Assembly (NCBI RefSeq): GCF_000478825.2
Contig: NZ_CP007542.1
Coordinates: forward strand, 2,976,001-3,040,000
Direction: 5' to 3'
Length of the DNA stretch: 64,000 nucleotides
DNA from: Synechocystis sp. PCC 6714
Lineage (GTDB): Bacteria; Cyanobacteriota; Cyanobacteriia; Cyanobacteriales; Microcystaceae
Every line of letters starts with the position of its first letter. Position 1 is the stretch's first letter. The notes beneath the pieces are model-generated. The model did no database searches. It was given only the letters and a program-made list of their open reading frames with translations, and was not told the origin of the DNA. Position numbers and translations under genes: made by a program. Below are positions 48,041-56,958 of the stretch, piece by piece.

Positions 48041-48329
48041 TCAATTTTTAGGGATATAGACCGGTGGGCCGGGGATAAAGTCAGTGGAGGATGGCTAATG
48101 ATAACCATCCATGATAGGAGAAAACATCCCGACTGTCTGTGGTCGGTTTACCGCCAGGGAAAAGCCCACTATCCCCCTTGACCTTGGGGACCAAGGCTGG
48201 TTCCTTACCTAATCGCTGACTGTATCTACTAAGTCGCCCTGGGGCGATTTGCGATGCTAAAAATGCTGGCCCCAAAAAATAGGTTAGAATGGTAAACGCG
48301 AAATTTTTCCTAGCTTATTTTTAATTAGT
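48041..48329. ncRNA. Hairpin-rich intergenic region upstream of rpsP (candidate structured RNA)
   Basis: No coding frame is convincing. Four perfect short hairpins follow each other: GGATGG/CCATCC (48089-48110), CCGAC/GTCGG (48129-48146), CCTTGG/CCAAGG (48182-48196, GGA loop) and TCGCCC/GGGCGA (48234-48247, TG loop). A possible -10 (TAGAAT, 48285-48290) for rpsP lies after them, so the hairpins may belong to a separate RNA on either strand or to a longer rpsP leader. It lacks the SRP RNA and RNase P signatures I looked for. Confidence 0.3.
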
Positions 48330-48578
48330 ATGATTAAACTCCGTCTGAAACGCTTCGGCAAAAAACGTGAAGTTAGCTACCGTATCGTTGCCATGCACAG
48401 CACCACCCGTCGGGATGGCCGTCCCCTTGAAGAATTGGGTTTTTACAATCCCCGCACCGATGAAACCCGTCTTGATGTGCCGGCGATCGTCAAAAGACTG
48501 AAAGAAGGGGCTCAACCCACCGATACAGTCCGCTCCATCCTCACCAAAGCTCAGATTTTTGAACAACTCAAAGCCTAA
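48330..48578 (+). CDS. rpsP: 30S ribosomal protein S16 RpsP
   Basis: Small-subunit protein. Seen: [20 protein letters not shown] (first 20 residues), [20 protein letters not shown], and a C-terminus [20 protein letters not shown]. 82 aa, typical length. ATG at 48330. It is followed 41 bp later by a KH-domain gene in the same direction, the common rpsP-KhpA pairing. Confidence 0.97.
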   Translation: MIKLRLKRFGKKREVSYRIVAMHSTTRRDGRPLEELGFYNPRTDETRLDVPAIVKRLKEGAQPTDTVRSILTKAQIFEQLKA

Positions 48579-48619
48579 ATTTTGGTTTTTTCCGTGGTGT
48601 TTACCAACGTCTAGCCTCT

Positions 48620-48979
48620 GTGACTACCCTAAACTACGTTGAATTGGTCAAGTTTCTTGTCCATCCCTTTCTGGAAAAGCCTGATGCGCTGAAAGTGGAC
48701 TGTGAGGTGTTTCGACAAAATAGCCGGGTTTGGATCCGTTTGGCCCTAGGGGACGAGGACCGGGAACGACTCACTAGTCGGGGGGGACGGAGTTTGCAAA
48801 CCATTCGTAATTTGCTCACCATCGCCGCTGATCAAGTCCAACAGTCAGCTTTTTTGGAGGTTTACGTTACCGAGTCTGCTCTAGGAAAATCTACTCCCCT
48901 GCGCCGTCGTCGTTCATCCGCTGGGCCGCCCCCTGTGCGTCGTTCCCGCAGTCGGGGAGAATCGGTAAATCGTTATTAA
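48620..48979 (+). CDS. KH-domain RNA-binding protein (KhpA-like)
   Basis: RNA-binding protein of the KhpA family, usually paired with rpsP. Seen: LVKFLVHPFLEKPDALKVD at the start, then the KH core with RGGRSLQTIRNLLTIAA (the GxxG-like loop is RGGR, near residue 55). The C-terminal ~30 residues form a basic Arg/Ser/Pro tail (LRRRRSSAGPPPVRRSRSRG) not found in short KhpA proteins, which may add RNA affinity. 119 aa with a GTG start at 48620. From memory slr0287 in PCC 6803. Confidence 0.85.
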   Translation: MTTLNYVELVKFLVHPFLEKPDALKVDCEVFRQNSRVWIRLALGDEDRERLTSRGGRSLQTIRNLLTIAADQVQQSAFLEVYVTESALGKSTPLRRRRSSAGPPPVRRSRSRGESVNRY

Positions 48980-49022
48980 CCCCTATGGTGGATTAGTTTT
49001 TCTTTATTTGTAATATTGCTCC

Positions 49023-49040
49023 GTAACTTTGTTTTGTTAC
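49023..49040. promoter_or_regulatory. Dyad GTAAC-N8-GTTAC upstream of glnN
   Basis: GTAAC (49023-49027) and GTTAC (49036-49040) form a perfect dyad with 8 bp between, about 130 bp before the glnN start. It resembles an NtcA box (GTA-N8-TAC) but has 12 bp between GTA and TAC, so it does not fit that consensus. glnN is NtcA-controlled in Synechocystis; whether this dyad is the site is open. A possible -10 (TATATT) lies near 49100. Confidence 0.35.
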
Positions 49041-49172
49041 CCCGGCCCCGGCTTATTTCCTGATATGGAAGCTAAGAAGGGGTCGTTGTTTTTGTATCTA
49101 TATTGTCTATTTAAAAAAATCACCTTGCGTATGATTAGAGGAGCTGTAAATTCTGCAATAGAGATTTAGTCC

Positions 49173-51347
49173 ATGACTGGAAACGCCGCCCGTACCCAAT
49201 CGGTTCACCAAATTATCAACCGACCTCTAGCGTCTGGTAAAAAGCTATCTCGCCTGGAGGATATGTGGGCTGAGAATGTTTTTAATTTGAGCAAAATGCA
49301 GGCCAGTCTCCCCAAAAGTGTTTTCAAATCGGTTAAAAATACCATCACCACCGGGGAAAAATTAGACCCCTCCGTTGCGGATGCGGTGGCCACTGCCATG
49401 CGGGATTGGGCCATGGGTAAAGGGGCGATGTACTATGCCCACGTCTTCTACCCCATGACGAACCTTTCCGCGGAAAAGCACGACGGCTTCATTTCCGTCC
49501 AGGGCGATGGCAATGTTATTTCTGAATTTTCAGGCAAGGTATTGGTACAAGGGGAACCCGATGGCTCTTCCTTTCCCAATGGTGGTATTCGGGATACTTT
49601 CGAAGCCCGGGGTTACACAGGATGGGATGTGACCAGCCCGGCCTACATTATGGAAACCGATAATGGCTCCACCCTCTGCATTCCCACGGTGTTTGTGTCC
49701 TGGACCGGGGAAGCATTGGATAAAAAAGTTCCCCTGTTGCGCTCGATCGCCGCTATGGATAAGGCGGCCCGCAAAGTGCTAACACTATTGGGTAATGAAA
49801 ATATCGCCCACGTTAATTCCAGTTGTGGGGCGGAGCAGGAATATTTTCTCGTAGATGCCAATTTTGCGAGCCAACGCCCAGATTTACTCCTCGCGGGTCG
49901 GACTTTATTTGGCAAAGCCCCCGCTAAAGGTCAAGAATTTGATGACCATTACTTTGGGGCCATTCCCGAACGGGTGCAGGTATTTATGCAAGATGTGGAG
50001 GAAACCCTCTATAAATTGGGCATTCCCGCTAAAACCCGCCATAACGAAGTGGCCCCCGGTCAGTTTGAAATTGCGCCCTTTTTTGAAGCGGCCAACGTGG
50101 CCAGTGACCACCAACAATTACTGATGACGGTGTTGAAAAATACGGCCAAAAAGCATGGCTTTATTTGCCTACTCCACGAAAAACCCTTTGCGGGCATTAA
50201 TGGTTCTGGCAAACACGTCAACTGGTCGGTGGGCAACTCTACCCAAGGGAATTTACTCGATCCCGGGGACTCTCCCCATGACAATGCCCAATTTCTGGTT
50301 TTCTGCGGCGCAGTAATCCGGGGTGTCCATAAATACGGCCCCCTGATGCGGGCGGCGATCGCCACGGCTAGTAATGACCACCGTTTAGGGGCCAACGAAG
50401 CACCCCCGGCCATTATGTCTGTGTACCTTGGTTCCCAATTAGAAGAAGTATTTGATCAAATCAAAACCGGCAGTGTTAAGGAATCCAAGAAAAAAGGCGT
50501 AATGGACCTTGGAGTTGCCGTACTTCCTGACCTAACCAAAGACGCTGGCGATCGGAACCGCACTTCCCCCTTTGCTTTCACCGGCAACCGTTTTGAGTTC
50601 CGGGCGGTGGGTTCCAGTCAATCCGTGTCCGGGCCGTTGATTGTCCTCAATACCATGTTGGCCGATTCCCTGGCCTGGATTGGCGATCGCCTGGAGGCGG
50701 AATTGGGCAATGGATTGGACTTGGACACCGCCATTTTGACTGTGCTCAAGGAAATCATGGAGAACCATGGCCAGGTAATTTTTGGTGGCAATGGTTACTC
50801 TGAGGAATGGCACAAGATGGCTGTGGAAGAACGGGGCCTGGCTAACCTCCGCACCACCGCCGATGCTCTACCCGTGCTGAAGGAAAAATATATCGAGGAA
50901 TTATTTGAAAAAACCGGTGTATTGACCCCTGTGGAATTGGAAAGCCGCTTTGAGGTTTACGCAGAGCAGTACATTCTCTCCATTGAAGTGGAAGCCAAAC
51001 TGGTGATTAGTATGGCCAAAACTGTTATTTACCCAGCGGCGGTGGAATACTTGTCCAAGCTTTCCTCCACCATTGCTAGTCTGAGCGGTTTGGGCATTGA
51101 CTTTGAAAAGGAAAGTGCCAAAAAGATCGCAGATTTGACCAATCAAATGGTGGCTGCGGTGGCCAAATTGAGTGAAGCCATGGCTAAACACGACTTCGCC
51201 GACACGGAAGCTAAGTTACAATACTGTGCCCAAACCATCCGGCCATTGATGGACGAAGTGCGGACTTTTGCCGATGCCCTGGAAGGGGAAATTGCCGATA
51301 GTTTCTGGCCACTGCCCACCTACCAGGAGATGTTGTTTATCAAGTAA
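49173..51347 (+). CDS. glnN: Glutamine synthetase type III GlnN
   Basis: ATP-dependent ammonium assimilation (Glu + NH3 to Gln); the GSIII form found in some cyanobacteria and Bacteroides, induced under nitrogen starvation. Seen: long N-terminal domain ([18 protein letters not shown]), [22 protein letters not shown], the Glu-binding [25 protein letters not shown], and [20 protein letters not shown]. 724 aa, matching the length of the Synechocystis enzyme. ATG at 49173. Downstream is a 14-bp palindrome (CCCCAATATTGGGG at 51377-51390) without a T-run. Confidence 0.97.
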   Translation: MTGNAARTQSVHQIINRPLASGKKLSRLEDMWAENVFNLSKMQASLPKSVFKSVKNTITTGEKLDPSVADAVATAMRDWAMGKGAMYYAHVFYPMTNLSAEKHDGFISVQGDGNVISEFSGKVLVQGEPDGSSFPNGGIRDTFEARGYTGWDVTSPAYIMETDNGSTLCIPTVFVSWTGEALDKKVPLLRSIAAMDKAARKVLTLLGNENIAHVNSSCGAEQEYFLVDANFASQRPDLLLAGRTLFGKAPAKGQEFDDHYFGAIPERVQVFMQDVEETLYKLGIPAKTRHNEVAPGQFEIAPFFEAANVASDHQQLLMTVLKNTAKKHGFICLLHEKPFAGINGSGKHVNWSVGNSTQGNLLDPGDSPHDNAQFLVFCGAVIRGVHKYGPLMRAAIATASNDHRLGANEAPPAIMSVYLGSQLEEVFDQIKTGSVKESKKKGVMDLGVAVLPDLTKDAGDRNRTSPFAFTGNRFEFRAVGSSQSVSGPLIVLNTMLADSLAWIGDRLEAELGNGLDLDTAILTVLKEIMENHGQVIFGGNGYSEEWHKMAVEERGLANLRTTADALPVLKEKYIEELFEKTGVLTPVELESRFEVYAEQYILSIEVEAKLVISMAKTVIYPAAVEYLSKLSSTIASLSGLGIDFEKESAKKIADLTNQMVAAVAKLSEAMAKHDFADTEAKLQYCAQTIRPLMDEVRTFADALEGEIADSFWPLPTYQEMLFIK

Positions 51348-51518
51348 TTCCAATTAGAGAGTTTTTAAAGCCTTGCCCCCAATATTGGGGAATGAATAAA
51401 CTCAAAGTCCCCTCAAGCTCTTGGAAGTTTGGGGGGAATAATTTATAGCACCAACGGGGAAAGAATTGCTATCACCGATGATGGTTACAGTAACGTTTTC
51501 GGTCAATCCGGCTAGGCT

Positions 51519-51851
51519 ATGGGCGATTGCCGCTCATTACCTTCGTTGACGTATTACGCAAAACGGAATACGATTCAATCTTTCCGATGTAAGCATACGC
51601 AATCACTTTTTGAAGGAGGCGATCCATCCCGTTTTCGTGCTTTCAAAGATACTGCGATTCGGAAGTTGACTCAATTGGAGGCAGCCCAAACCTTAGAATT
51701 CTTACGTTCTCCACCAGGCAATCAACTTGAAGCGTTAAAAGGTAATAGAAAAGGACAATACAGTATTCGGATTAGTTCCCAATTTCGATTGTGTTTTATC
51801 TGGACAAATAATGGTCCTACTGATGTTGAAATTGTTGATTATTACCCGTAA
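51519..51851 (+). CDS. higB: HigB/RelE-like toxin (start codon doubtful)
   Basis: mRNA-interferase-type toxin of a type II system. The core IQSFRCKHTQSLFEGG, LRSPPGNQLEALKGNRKGQY and SQFRLCFIW, ending in VEIVDYYP, is that of HigB/RelE proteins. The family usually starts with Met just before IQSF; here that codon is ACG (51570-51572). The frame can start instead at ATG 51519 (17 extra residues) or TTG 51546. So the toxin may be expressed from an upstream codon or be weakened by loss of its native start. HIP1-free. Followed directly by higA. Confidence 0.8.
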   Translation: MGDCRSLPSLTYYAKRNTIQSFRCKHTQSLFEGGDPSRFRAFKDTAIRKLTQLEAAQTLEFLRSPPGNQLEALKGNRKGQYSIRISSQFRLCFIWTNNGPTDVEIVDYYP

Positions 51852-51875
51852 ATGACCATATGACCATATGACCAT
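51852..51875. repeat. Three tandem copies of ATGACCAT at the higB-higA junction
   Basis: Starting right after the higB stop, the octamer repeats at 51852-51859, 51860-51867 and 51868-51875. Each copy carries an ATG; the first two open frames that stop after three codons (TGA), and the third is the apparent higA start. An 8-bp unit is out of phase with codons. Confidence 0.9.
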
Positions 51876-52188
51876 GATAAACCGCCCAATTAATCGAATG
51901 CGCCCCGTTCATCCCGGCGAGATTTTGCGGGAAGATTTTCTTGAGCCTCTGGATATGAGCATCAATGCTTTAGCTTTAGCCTTAAATGTTCCTCCCTCTC
52001 GTATTCACGAAATTATTAAAGAACGCCGTGCTATTACGGCTGATACTGCAGAAAGATTAGCGCGCTATTTTGGCGGCGATGGTGCTTCTTGGCTAAACTT
52101 ACAAGCAATTTATGATTTAAAAACTTTACCTAATCGTGATGAAATCATGCAACGAATTCAGCCCCGCATCTCAGAACACATTGCATAA
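51868..52188 (+). CDS. higA: HigA-type antitoxin (XRE helix-turn-helix)
   Basis: DNA-binding antitoxin that neutralises HigB and represses the operon. Seen: RPVHPGEILREDFLEPLDMS, the HigA signature, then an XRE helix-turn-helix (INALALALNVPPSRIHEIIK, about residues 32-51) and ERLARYFGGDGASWLNLQAIYDL. 106 aa. Start at the ATG of the third octamer (51868) or at the ATG at 51874. No Shine-Dalgarno is seen; translation is probably coupled to higB, which ends 16 bp earlier. Confidence 0.88.
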   Translation: MTMINRPINRMRPVHPGEILREDFLEPLDMSINALALALNVPPSRIHEIIKERRAITADTAERLARYFGGDGASWLNLQAIYDLKTLPNRDEIMQRIQPRISEHIA

Positions 52189-52487
52189 CTTTTAATGAGC
52201 TTGGAAGACGATTATCCTTACCATTTATTGCAATCGGGAAGCCACAGGCATGGAGCAGTTATCTAATTGATTCTAAGACCCATTGTTGACTTTGACTATG
52301 ACCTCGGTGTTTATTGGTTAAAATGACTGGTTCCTTGTTATTGTTTGAAAATGAAAATAGCTCCTAACAGGGCAAAACTAGAGAGCATTGAGTAGAGATC
52401 GATATTAATCAAAAAGATCTCCTAACTCAAAACTGAGGGGAGATCTTTCTAGCTTTTATGAAGTTTTACCACTCACTTCCAAGAGGT
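52189..52487. other. 299-bp intergenic region between higA and psbV
   Basis: No gene is supported. It contains the psbV terminator hairpin (52413-52448). The part next to higA is AT-rich and HIP1-free, consistent with the edge of the toxin-antitoxin insert. Confidence 0.5.
52408..52448 (-). terminator. Rho-independent terminator of psbV
   Basis: AAAGATCTCC (52413-52422) and GGAGATCTTT (52439-52448) form a perfect 10-bp stem, with a smaller inner stem (CTCA/TGAG). On the minus strand it is followed by a run of Ts and lies about 40 bp beyond the psbV stop. Confidence 0.85.
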
Positions 52488-52970
52488 TTAGAAGTAGATG
52501 GTACCACCCCACCGTTCATCTAATTTAGGAGCAATGAGAGTGTAACCAGCCACGTCAAAAATGTCATCTTCAGTGTAGTTTCTCATTTCCGGGTAGATAT
52601 CAGGACGGGAAATGTTGGGGTGCAATTCGGAGTAGTCGTCCTCGCCGTCATAGCTCTTGGGATTCTTGAGGTATTCCACCAGGGCCAGGAGGTTGTCCCG
52701 ACGGGGTTCAGCACCGGCTAAATCCGCCAACCCCAAACTGACGTTATTGTTAGTTTTGGTTTTGCCCTGGAGGTGACATTGGGTACAGGTATCGACAAAA
52801 ATCTTTTGGCCGTTGGTGAACTGGCGGGCCGTTAAAGTTGTGGTGCCACCGGCCTCGTCAAGGGCAACGGTGCGGGTGCTTTCGGTCAATTCCACCGCAT
52901 TGGCACTGCCGGCCATGGTGTTAAACAGAAATAAGACAGAGGCGATCGCCACCAGAAAAAAACGTTTCAC
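52488..52970 (-). CDS. psbV: Photosystem II extrinsic cytochrome c550 PsbV
   Basis: Lumenal haem protein that stabilises the Mn4Ca cluster of photosystem II. Seen: signal peptide to SANA (about residues 1-25), haem motif CTQCH in VDTCTQCHLQGK, and the C-terminus LDERWGGTIYF. The GTG at 52970 is chosen: it follows AGGAG by 7 nt and gives 160 aa, as in PCC 6803; an in-frame TTG at 52985 overlaps that Shine-Dalgarno and is unlikely. Well terminated downstream. Confidence 0.97.
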   Translation of the reverse strand: MKRFFLVAIASVLFLFNTMAGSANAVELTESTRTVALDEAGGTTTLTARQFTNGQKIFVDTCTQCHLQGKTKTNNNVSLGLADLAGAEPRRDNLLALVEYLKNPKSYDGEDDYSELHPNISRPDIYPEMRNYTEDDIFDVAGYTLIAPKLDERWGGTIYF

Positions 52971-53127
52971 AAAGGTTCTCCTCAAACTGTTGGTATAAGG
53001 GGTGAGAAAGGTAATCGGTCAATTCTCAATCTTTTTAAAAATAGGGTTTTATCAAGTATGCCAAGAAAATCGAGGGTTTTTGCTCGGTCAGTATGGTGAC
53101 AGAGGCCATAGCAACCAGCTTACGGTG

Positions 53128-53328
53128 TCAGGAAACTTCCCCCAACTCAGAAGAAGATTGTTGACGGTGTAAAATTTGCATAATTACCGCCTTGGCATCT
53201 TCTAAGGCAAGGTTAGTGTCCTGGTTCTTGTAGGCTATGCCGAGTTGGTCGCACAGGTCGTACACTGACTGCACAGTCAGGTCGTACTCTGTGGCAATGG
53301 ACTGAATCGACAGATCCGCAAACCCCAT
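53128..53328 (-). CDS. Small conserved protein (66 aa), helix-turn-helix-like
   Basis: Function unknown. The sequence (LSIQSIATEYDLTVQSVYDL, CDQLGIAYKNQDT, then LEDAKAVIMQILHRQ) has the look of a small three-helix fold similar to the N-terminal domain of IF-2 and to helix-turn-helix proteins. ATG at 53328. Such proteins occur in many cyanobacteria. It lies about 140 bp upstream of psbV in the same direction, so it may be transcribed with psbV or alone. Confidence 0.6.
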   Translation of the reverse strand: MGFADLSIQSIATEYDLTVQSVYDLCDQLGIAYKNQDTNLALEDAKAVIMQILHRQQSSSELGEVS

Positions 53329-53585
53329 AAAATTTAATTGCTATGGTTTACCGAAAGATTGAGTGGTATAACTATCATGCCATTCCCGGTTCCCTTTGCC
53401 ACAGCCCATCTCCGGCCATCTAGTAGAGATCCGCTGGGGGGTTTGCCATGGGCGGGACAGAGCGGACAAGATTTTGCGGTTTTTGACCGATGATAAAGCT
53501 AAATTTGGTTAAAATAGCCACCCCAGGGTAGAGAAATGTTAATTAAGATATATTAAGCCTAGCCTTCTTTACCCCCCAATAAGCT

Positions 53586-54416
53586 TTGTCCACCGCCTAT
53601 CTGTTGGTTGCCCACGGTAGCCGTGATCCCCGTTCCCAGATCGCCCTCGATCGCCTGACTTACCTAGTGGGCCAATGTTTACCCCGACCCTACCCCCTGG
53701 AAAGTAAGAAAGGGCTAGCTAAAAGTAATGGGGCGGACACTTGGCGGCCTTATTATCCCGGAGGATTATTAACGGAGGTGAATCAGGGGAATCAACTAGA
53801 ACCGCCGGTGTTTAGTGCCAGCTTAGAAGCCCAGGCGTTACCTCTCCATCAACAGTTGGTAAACTTAGCTGAAAACCTGATTCCCCAGGGGGTAAAACAG
53901 ATTGTCATTCTGCCCTTGTTTCTGCTCATGGGGGTCCACACCTGCGAAGACTTGCCCCAGGCCATTGGACAGGCCAAAACAGAGTTGGGGAATAGTATTT
54001 CTATTCACTGTTTGCCCATTTTGGGGGTTTATCCCTGGCTACCAACTTTACTAGAAAAGTCTTTCCTTCAGTACCAAAACCAACCCCAGACTGAAAGAAT
54101 TCTCTTGGCCCACGGCAGCAAAAGGGCTGGAGGTAATCTGGCGATCGCCGCAGTGGCGGAAAAAATCGGGGCCAGGGCCGCCTACTGGAAAGGAGGCATT
54201 AGTTTGGACACTACCCTTGGAGAAATCAAAGAGGCGGGGGAAGTAGTTATTCTGCCCTATTTCTTATTCGCTGGGGGATTGACGGATTTAATCAGACAAG
54301 AACACAAACAACTCCAATTGCTTCACCGCCATCTCCGCCTTAAATTGGGGGAGCCCCTTGGACCTCAGCCGGCATTGGCCCAGCTAATTGCCACGGAATT
54401 GCAACGCTTCAGCTAG
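53586..54416 (+). CDS. Sirohydrochlorin chelatase, CbiX/SirB type (two-domain)
   Basis: Inserts Fe or Co into sirohydrochlorin on the siroheme/cobalamin branches of tetrapyrrole synthesis. Seen: two homologous halves, each with an AHGS metal/substrate motif (LLVAHGSRDPRS near residues 6-17 and ILLAHGSKRAGG near 173-184), and in each a strand like VILPLFLLMGVH / VILPYFLFAGG. 276 aa, the long CbiX form. No ATG fits; the start is the TTG at 53586. Its 3' end overlaps tsaE by 8 bp. Confidence 0.83.
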   Translation: MSTAYLLVAHGSRDPRSQIALDRLTYLVGQCLPRPYPLESKKGLAKSNGADTWRPYYPGGLLTEVNQGNQLEPPVFSASLEAQALPLHQQLVNLAENLIPQGVKQIVILPLFLLMGVHTCEDLPQAIGQAKTELGNSISIHCLPILGVYPWLPTLLEKSFLQYQNQPQTERILLAHGSKRAGGNLAIAAVAEKIGARAAYWKGGISLDTTLGEIKEAGEVVILPYFLFAGGLTDLIRQEHKQLQLLHRHLRLKLGEPLGPQPALAQLIATELQRFS

Positions 54417-54882
54417 CCGGAAGCAAAGTTTTCAAATCCATCTCCCAGCCCTCGGTTGTGATCCTGACAGCCCGTCCCTCCCTCTGGAGGCTTAGTTCAA
54501 TTTGCAAATATTGACTCGGCAACTCAGGCAACCTTTCTGGCCATTCCACCGCTGCAATGCCCAAGGGAAAATCTTCCCCCTGCCAGTATTGTTCTGGGTA
54601 TAAATATTCTACTTCTAGGGGGTTAAGGCGATACAAATCCAGGTGATAAAGGGGAATTTTCCCTTCCCGGTACTCGTTAACAATGGTAAAGGTGGGACTG
54701 ACAATTTCCCCTTGAATACCCAATCCTCTGCCAATGCCTTGCACCAAACTGGTTTTACCCGCTCCCAAATTCCCCTTCAATAGAACGATAGTGCCAACAG
54801 GTAACCTCTGGGCCAATTGTTGTCCCCATTGGTGGGTGCGGCTTAGGTCAGGAAGAAAAAATTCTGTCAAAGTTTTATCCAT
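54409..54882 (-). CDS. tsaE: tRNA t6A biosynthesis ATPase TsaE
   Basis: ATPase subunit of the TsaBDE complex for the N6-threonylcarbamoyladenosine modification at A37 of ANN-decoding tRNAs. Seen: Walker A GNLGAGKTSLVQGIGRGLG (about residues 38-56), SPTFTIVNEYREG and HLDLYRL, then the WPERLP region. 157 aa, ATG at 54882. Convergent with the chelatase gene and 64 bp downstream of accA on the same strand. Confidence 0.94.
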   Translation of the reverse strand: MDKTLTEFFLPDLSRTHQWGQQLAQRLPVGTIVLLKGNLGAGKTSLVQGIGRGLGIQGEIVSPTFTIVNEYREGKIPLYHLDLYRLNPLEVEYLYPEQYWQGEDFPLGIAAVEWPERLPELPSQYLQIELSLQREGRAVRITTEGWEMDLKTLLPAS

Positions 54883-54946
54883 GCTTTATCCATAAGCAAA
54901 TAAGGAAATCTTGACCAACTTTCGCTATTTTTGATTCGAGAGGGGG

Positions 54947-55927
54947 TCAAACTGCTGTTTCTAAAAATTGACCGAGGTGACGGAATTTGTCATACCGTAG
55001 TTGTTTTCGTTCCTGGGCAGTCAACTGAGCCAAAGTGTTGAGGTGGAACAGCAAAGCTTCCTTCAATTTAGCAGCGGCTCCCAGAGGATCGGCGTGGGCG
55101 GCTCCCTTCGGTTCAGGGATAATGCCGTCAATAATTTGTAGCTTAGCCAAATCCTCAGCGGTAATTTTCAGGGCGATCGCCGCTTTGTCAGACTTTTTCG
55201 CATCTTTCCAGAGAATAGCGGCACAGGCTTCCGGGGTGGCCACCGTGTACACTGCATTTTCCAGCATTAGTATCCGATCGCCAACACCAATGCCCAAGGC
55301 ACCACCGGAACCCCCTTCCCCAATCACTGTGCAGAGAATGGGTACATCCAACCGGAACATTTCCCGCAAATTAACGGCGATCGCCTCCCCTTGACCCAAT
55401 TTTTCAGCATCAATGCCGGCCCAAGCCCCAGGGGTATCAATGAAAGTAACAATGGGCATACCAAAGCGGTCAGCATGCTCCATCAACCGCAGAGCCTTGC
55501 GGTAACCATTGGGGGCGGCCATGCCAAAATTACGGGCCACATTATCTTTAGTATCTCTCCCCTTTTGATGGCCCATAATCACCACCGGTCGAGTACCTAA
55601 CCGAGCCACTCCCCCCACCAAAGCTGGATCATCATAACCCCCTCGATCGCCATGCATTTCAAACCAATCATCGGCAATGGCTTGGATATAGTCCAACGTA
55701 CTAGGGCGACGGGGATGGCGGGCCAACTGCAACCGTTGGGAAGGATTGAGATTACTAAAAATTTCTTGGCGTAACTGTTCCGCCCGACTTTCTAGTTGGT
55801 TGAGCTGCTCAGACACGTCCACATTTTTTTCCTGGGCCAGTTCCCGGATCTGACTAATTTTTTCCTCTAGCTCATAGAGGGGCTTTTCAAAGTCCAGCAG
55901 AAAAACACGACGCTCACTTTTACTCAT
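54947..55927 (-). CDS. accA: Acetyl-CoA carboxylase carboxyltransferase subunit alpha AccA
   Basis: Catalytic alpha subunit of the carboxyltransferase that makes malonyl-CoA, with AccD. Seen: N-terminal coiled part ([20 protein letters not shown]), [52 protein letters not shown] and [12 protein letters not shown]. The ATG at 55927 (MSKSERR) gives 326 aa, the usual length; the frame stays open to 56134 but the extra 69 codons do not look coding. accD is not nearby. Confidence 0.96.
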   Translation of the reverse strand: MSKSERRVFLLDFEKPLYELEEKISQIRELAQEKNVDVSEQLNQLESRAEQLRQEIFSNLNPSQRLQLARHPRRPSTLDYIQAIADDWFEMHGDRGGYDDPALVGGVARLGTRPVVIMGHQKGRDTKDNVARNFGMAAPNGYRKALRLMEHADRFGMPIVTFIDTPGAWAGIDAEKLGQGEAIAVNLREMFRLDVPILCTVIGEGGSGGALGIGVGDRILMLENAVYTVATPEACAAILWKDAKKSDKAAIALKITAEDLAKLQIIDGIIPEPKGAAHADPLGAAAKLKEALLFHLNTLAQLTAQERKQLRYDKFRHLGQFLETAV

Positions 55928-56403
55928 AATTAGCAATGGGTTAGCTGGGCTAAGGAGGATAGATTTTTCCAGCGTATCAAAAAGCTGTGACTTTAATGCC
56001 ACCGTTGGACCAATGAAGGGAAGCTGAATAGAGGAGTCAGCCGAATTGGCTTTGGCGGAAAAATGTCCACAGGGCAGACCTTTGGCGGCCATTCCTTCCG
56101 CTGTAAAGGGACTAGTAACAGGGCAGAAAAGCAAAGCTGGAGACAGTCAAAAGATTAAGGAAAAAGCGTGACATTGCCCGGTCGCCATCCGTAAAATAGG
56201 GAAGATTGTATTTTTTGTTACGGTTATACGGTTTTTGCGCCTTCCCTTTACGAAATTTTGCTCCTAGATTATTAAAGGATTTTGCTCCAGTTGTAAAAAT
56301 TACTACCATTTCAACTTTGGTCTAGCCCCGAGCCATTCTCCTCGCTCCCTTCCATCCCATAGATACTGGCTTTTTATACACTGTCACTTCTGGTTGACCC
56401 ACC
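55928..56403. other. 476-bp region upstream of accA with no supported gene
   Basis: It contains the upstream open extension of the accA frame and a short minus-strand frame at 56112-56309 (65 codons) of no recognised type. No hairpin, repeat or HIP1 site stood out. The accA promoter must lie here. Confidence 0.45.
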
Positions 56404-56661
56404 ATGGTTATCTCCTCGCCCCTGCACCAAGAAACAGTCTTTTCCCTCGAAGTCATCCGCTCCACCGCTACTGAATTAGTGCGCCAAAACCGTATCGATC
56501 GCCAGCAACCCATCTACACCCTTTGCCAATTCATCCCAGCCCGGCAATGGCTCGCGGTGGAAAGAGAACTGGAAATGCACGATTATCTTTTACGGGACCA
56601 TATCATTGACCTGATGAGTTGTGAAGCGTGGGACTTCCAGGATTCAGACGGCTGTGTCTAG
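56404..56661 (+). CDS. DUF4327-like small cyanobacterial protein (85 aa)
   Basis: Function unknown. The central pattern (STATELVRQNRIDRQQPIYTL, CQFIPARQWLAVERELEMHD, LLRDHIIDLMSCEAWDF) is that of a small family found in cyanobacteria that I recall as DUF4327. ATG at 56404. It stands alone. The following 297 bp (56662-56958) contain no gene I can support. Confidence 0.65.
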   Translation: MVISSPLHQETVFSLEVIRSTATELVRQNRIDRQQPIYTLCQFIPARQWLAVERELEMHDYLLRDHIIDLMSCEAWDFQDSDGCV

Positions 56662-56958
56662 GGGCAAATTGCCATCTTCCGAATCAATCTTTCTCCCCAG
56701 ACCATCCCCGGTGTTAGATTTCCAAACCCCAACGGCCATAGCCCGCCCTATGGCGATCGTGTCTTTATAGCTAAAATCAGCGAATTTGTCCGTTTTCTCG
56801 CCGAATCAGAGATTCTAGCGGCGAATTTCCGGCGCCCCCAACTCCCCAGCGGTTAACAATTGCGCTAAACTAACCTCAGTTATTATTTTTATTTCTAACC
56901 TCTATTCTATTTCCTAGCATTACTGCTAATTATTGTTATTTTTACGATCTAACTTTAT

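Noticed and set aside
48041-48329. SRP RNA, RNase P RNA or tmRNA
   Set aside because: Signature motifs of these RNAs were not found in the hairpin-rich region.
51377-51390. Palindrome CCCCAATATTGGGG as glnN terminator
   Set aside because: No T-run follows and almost no loop remains.
54947-56134. 395-aa AccA with an N-terminal extension
   Set aside because: The extension has no family counterpart; ATG 55927 gives the normal 326 aa.
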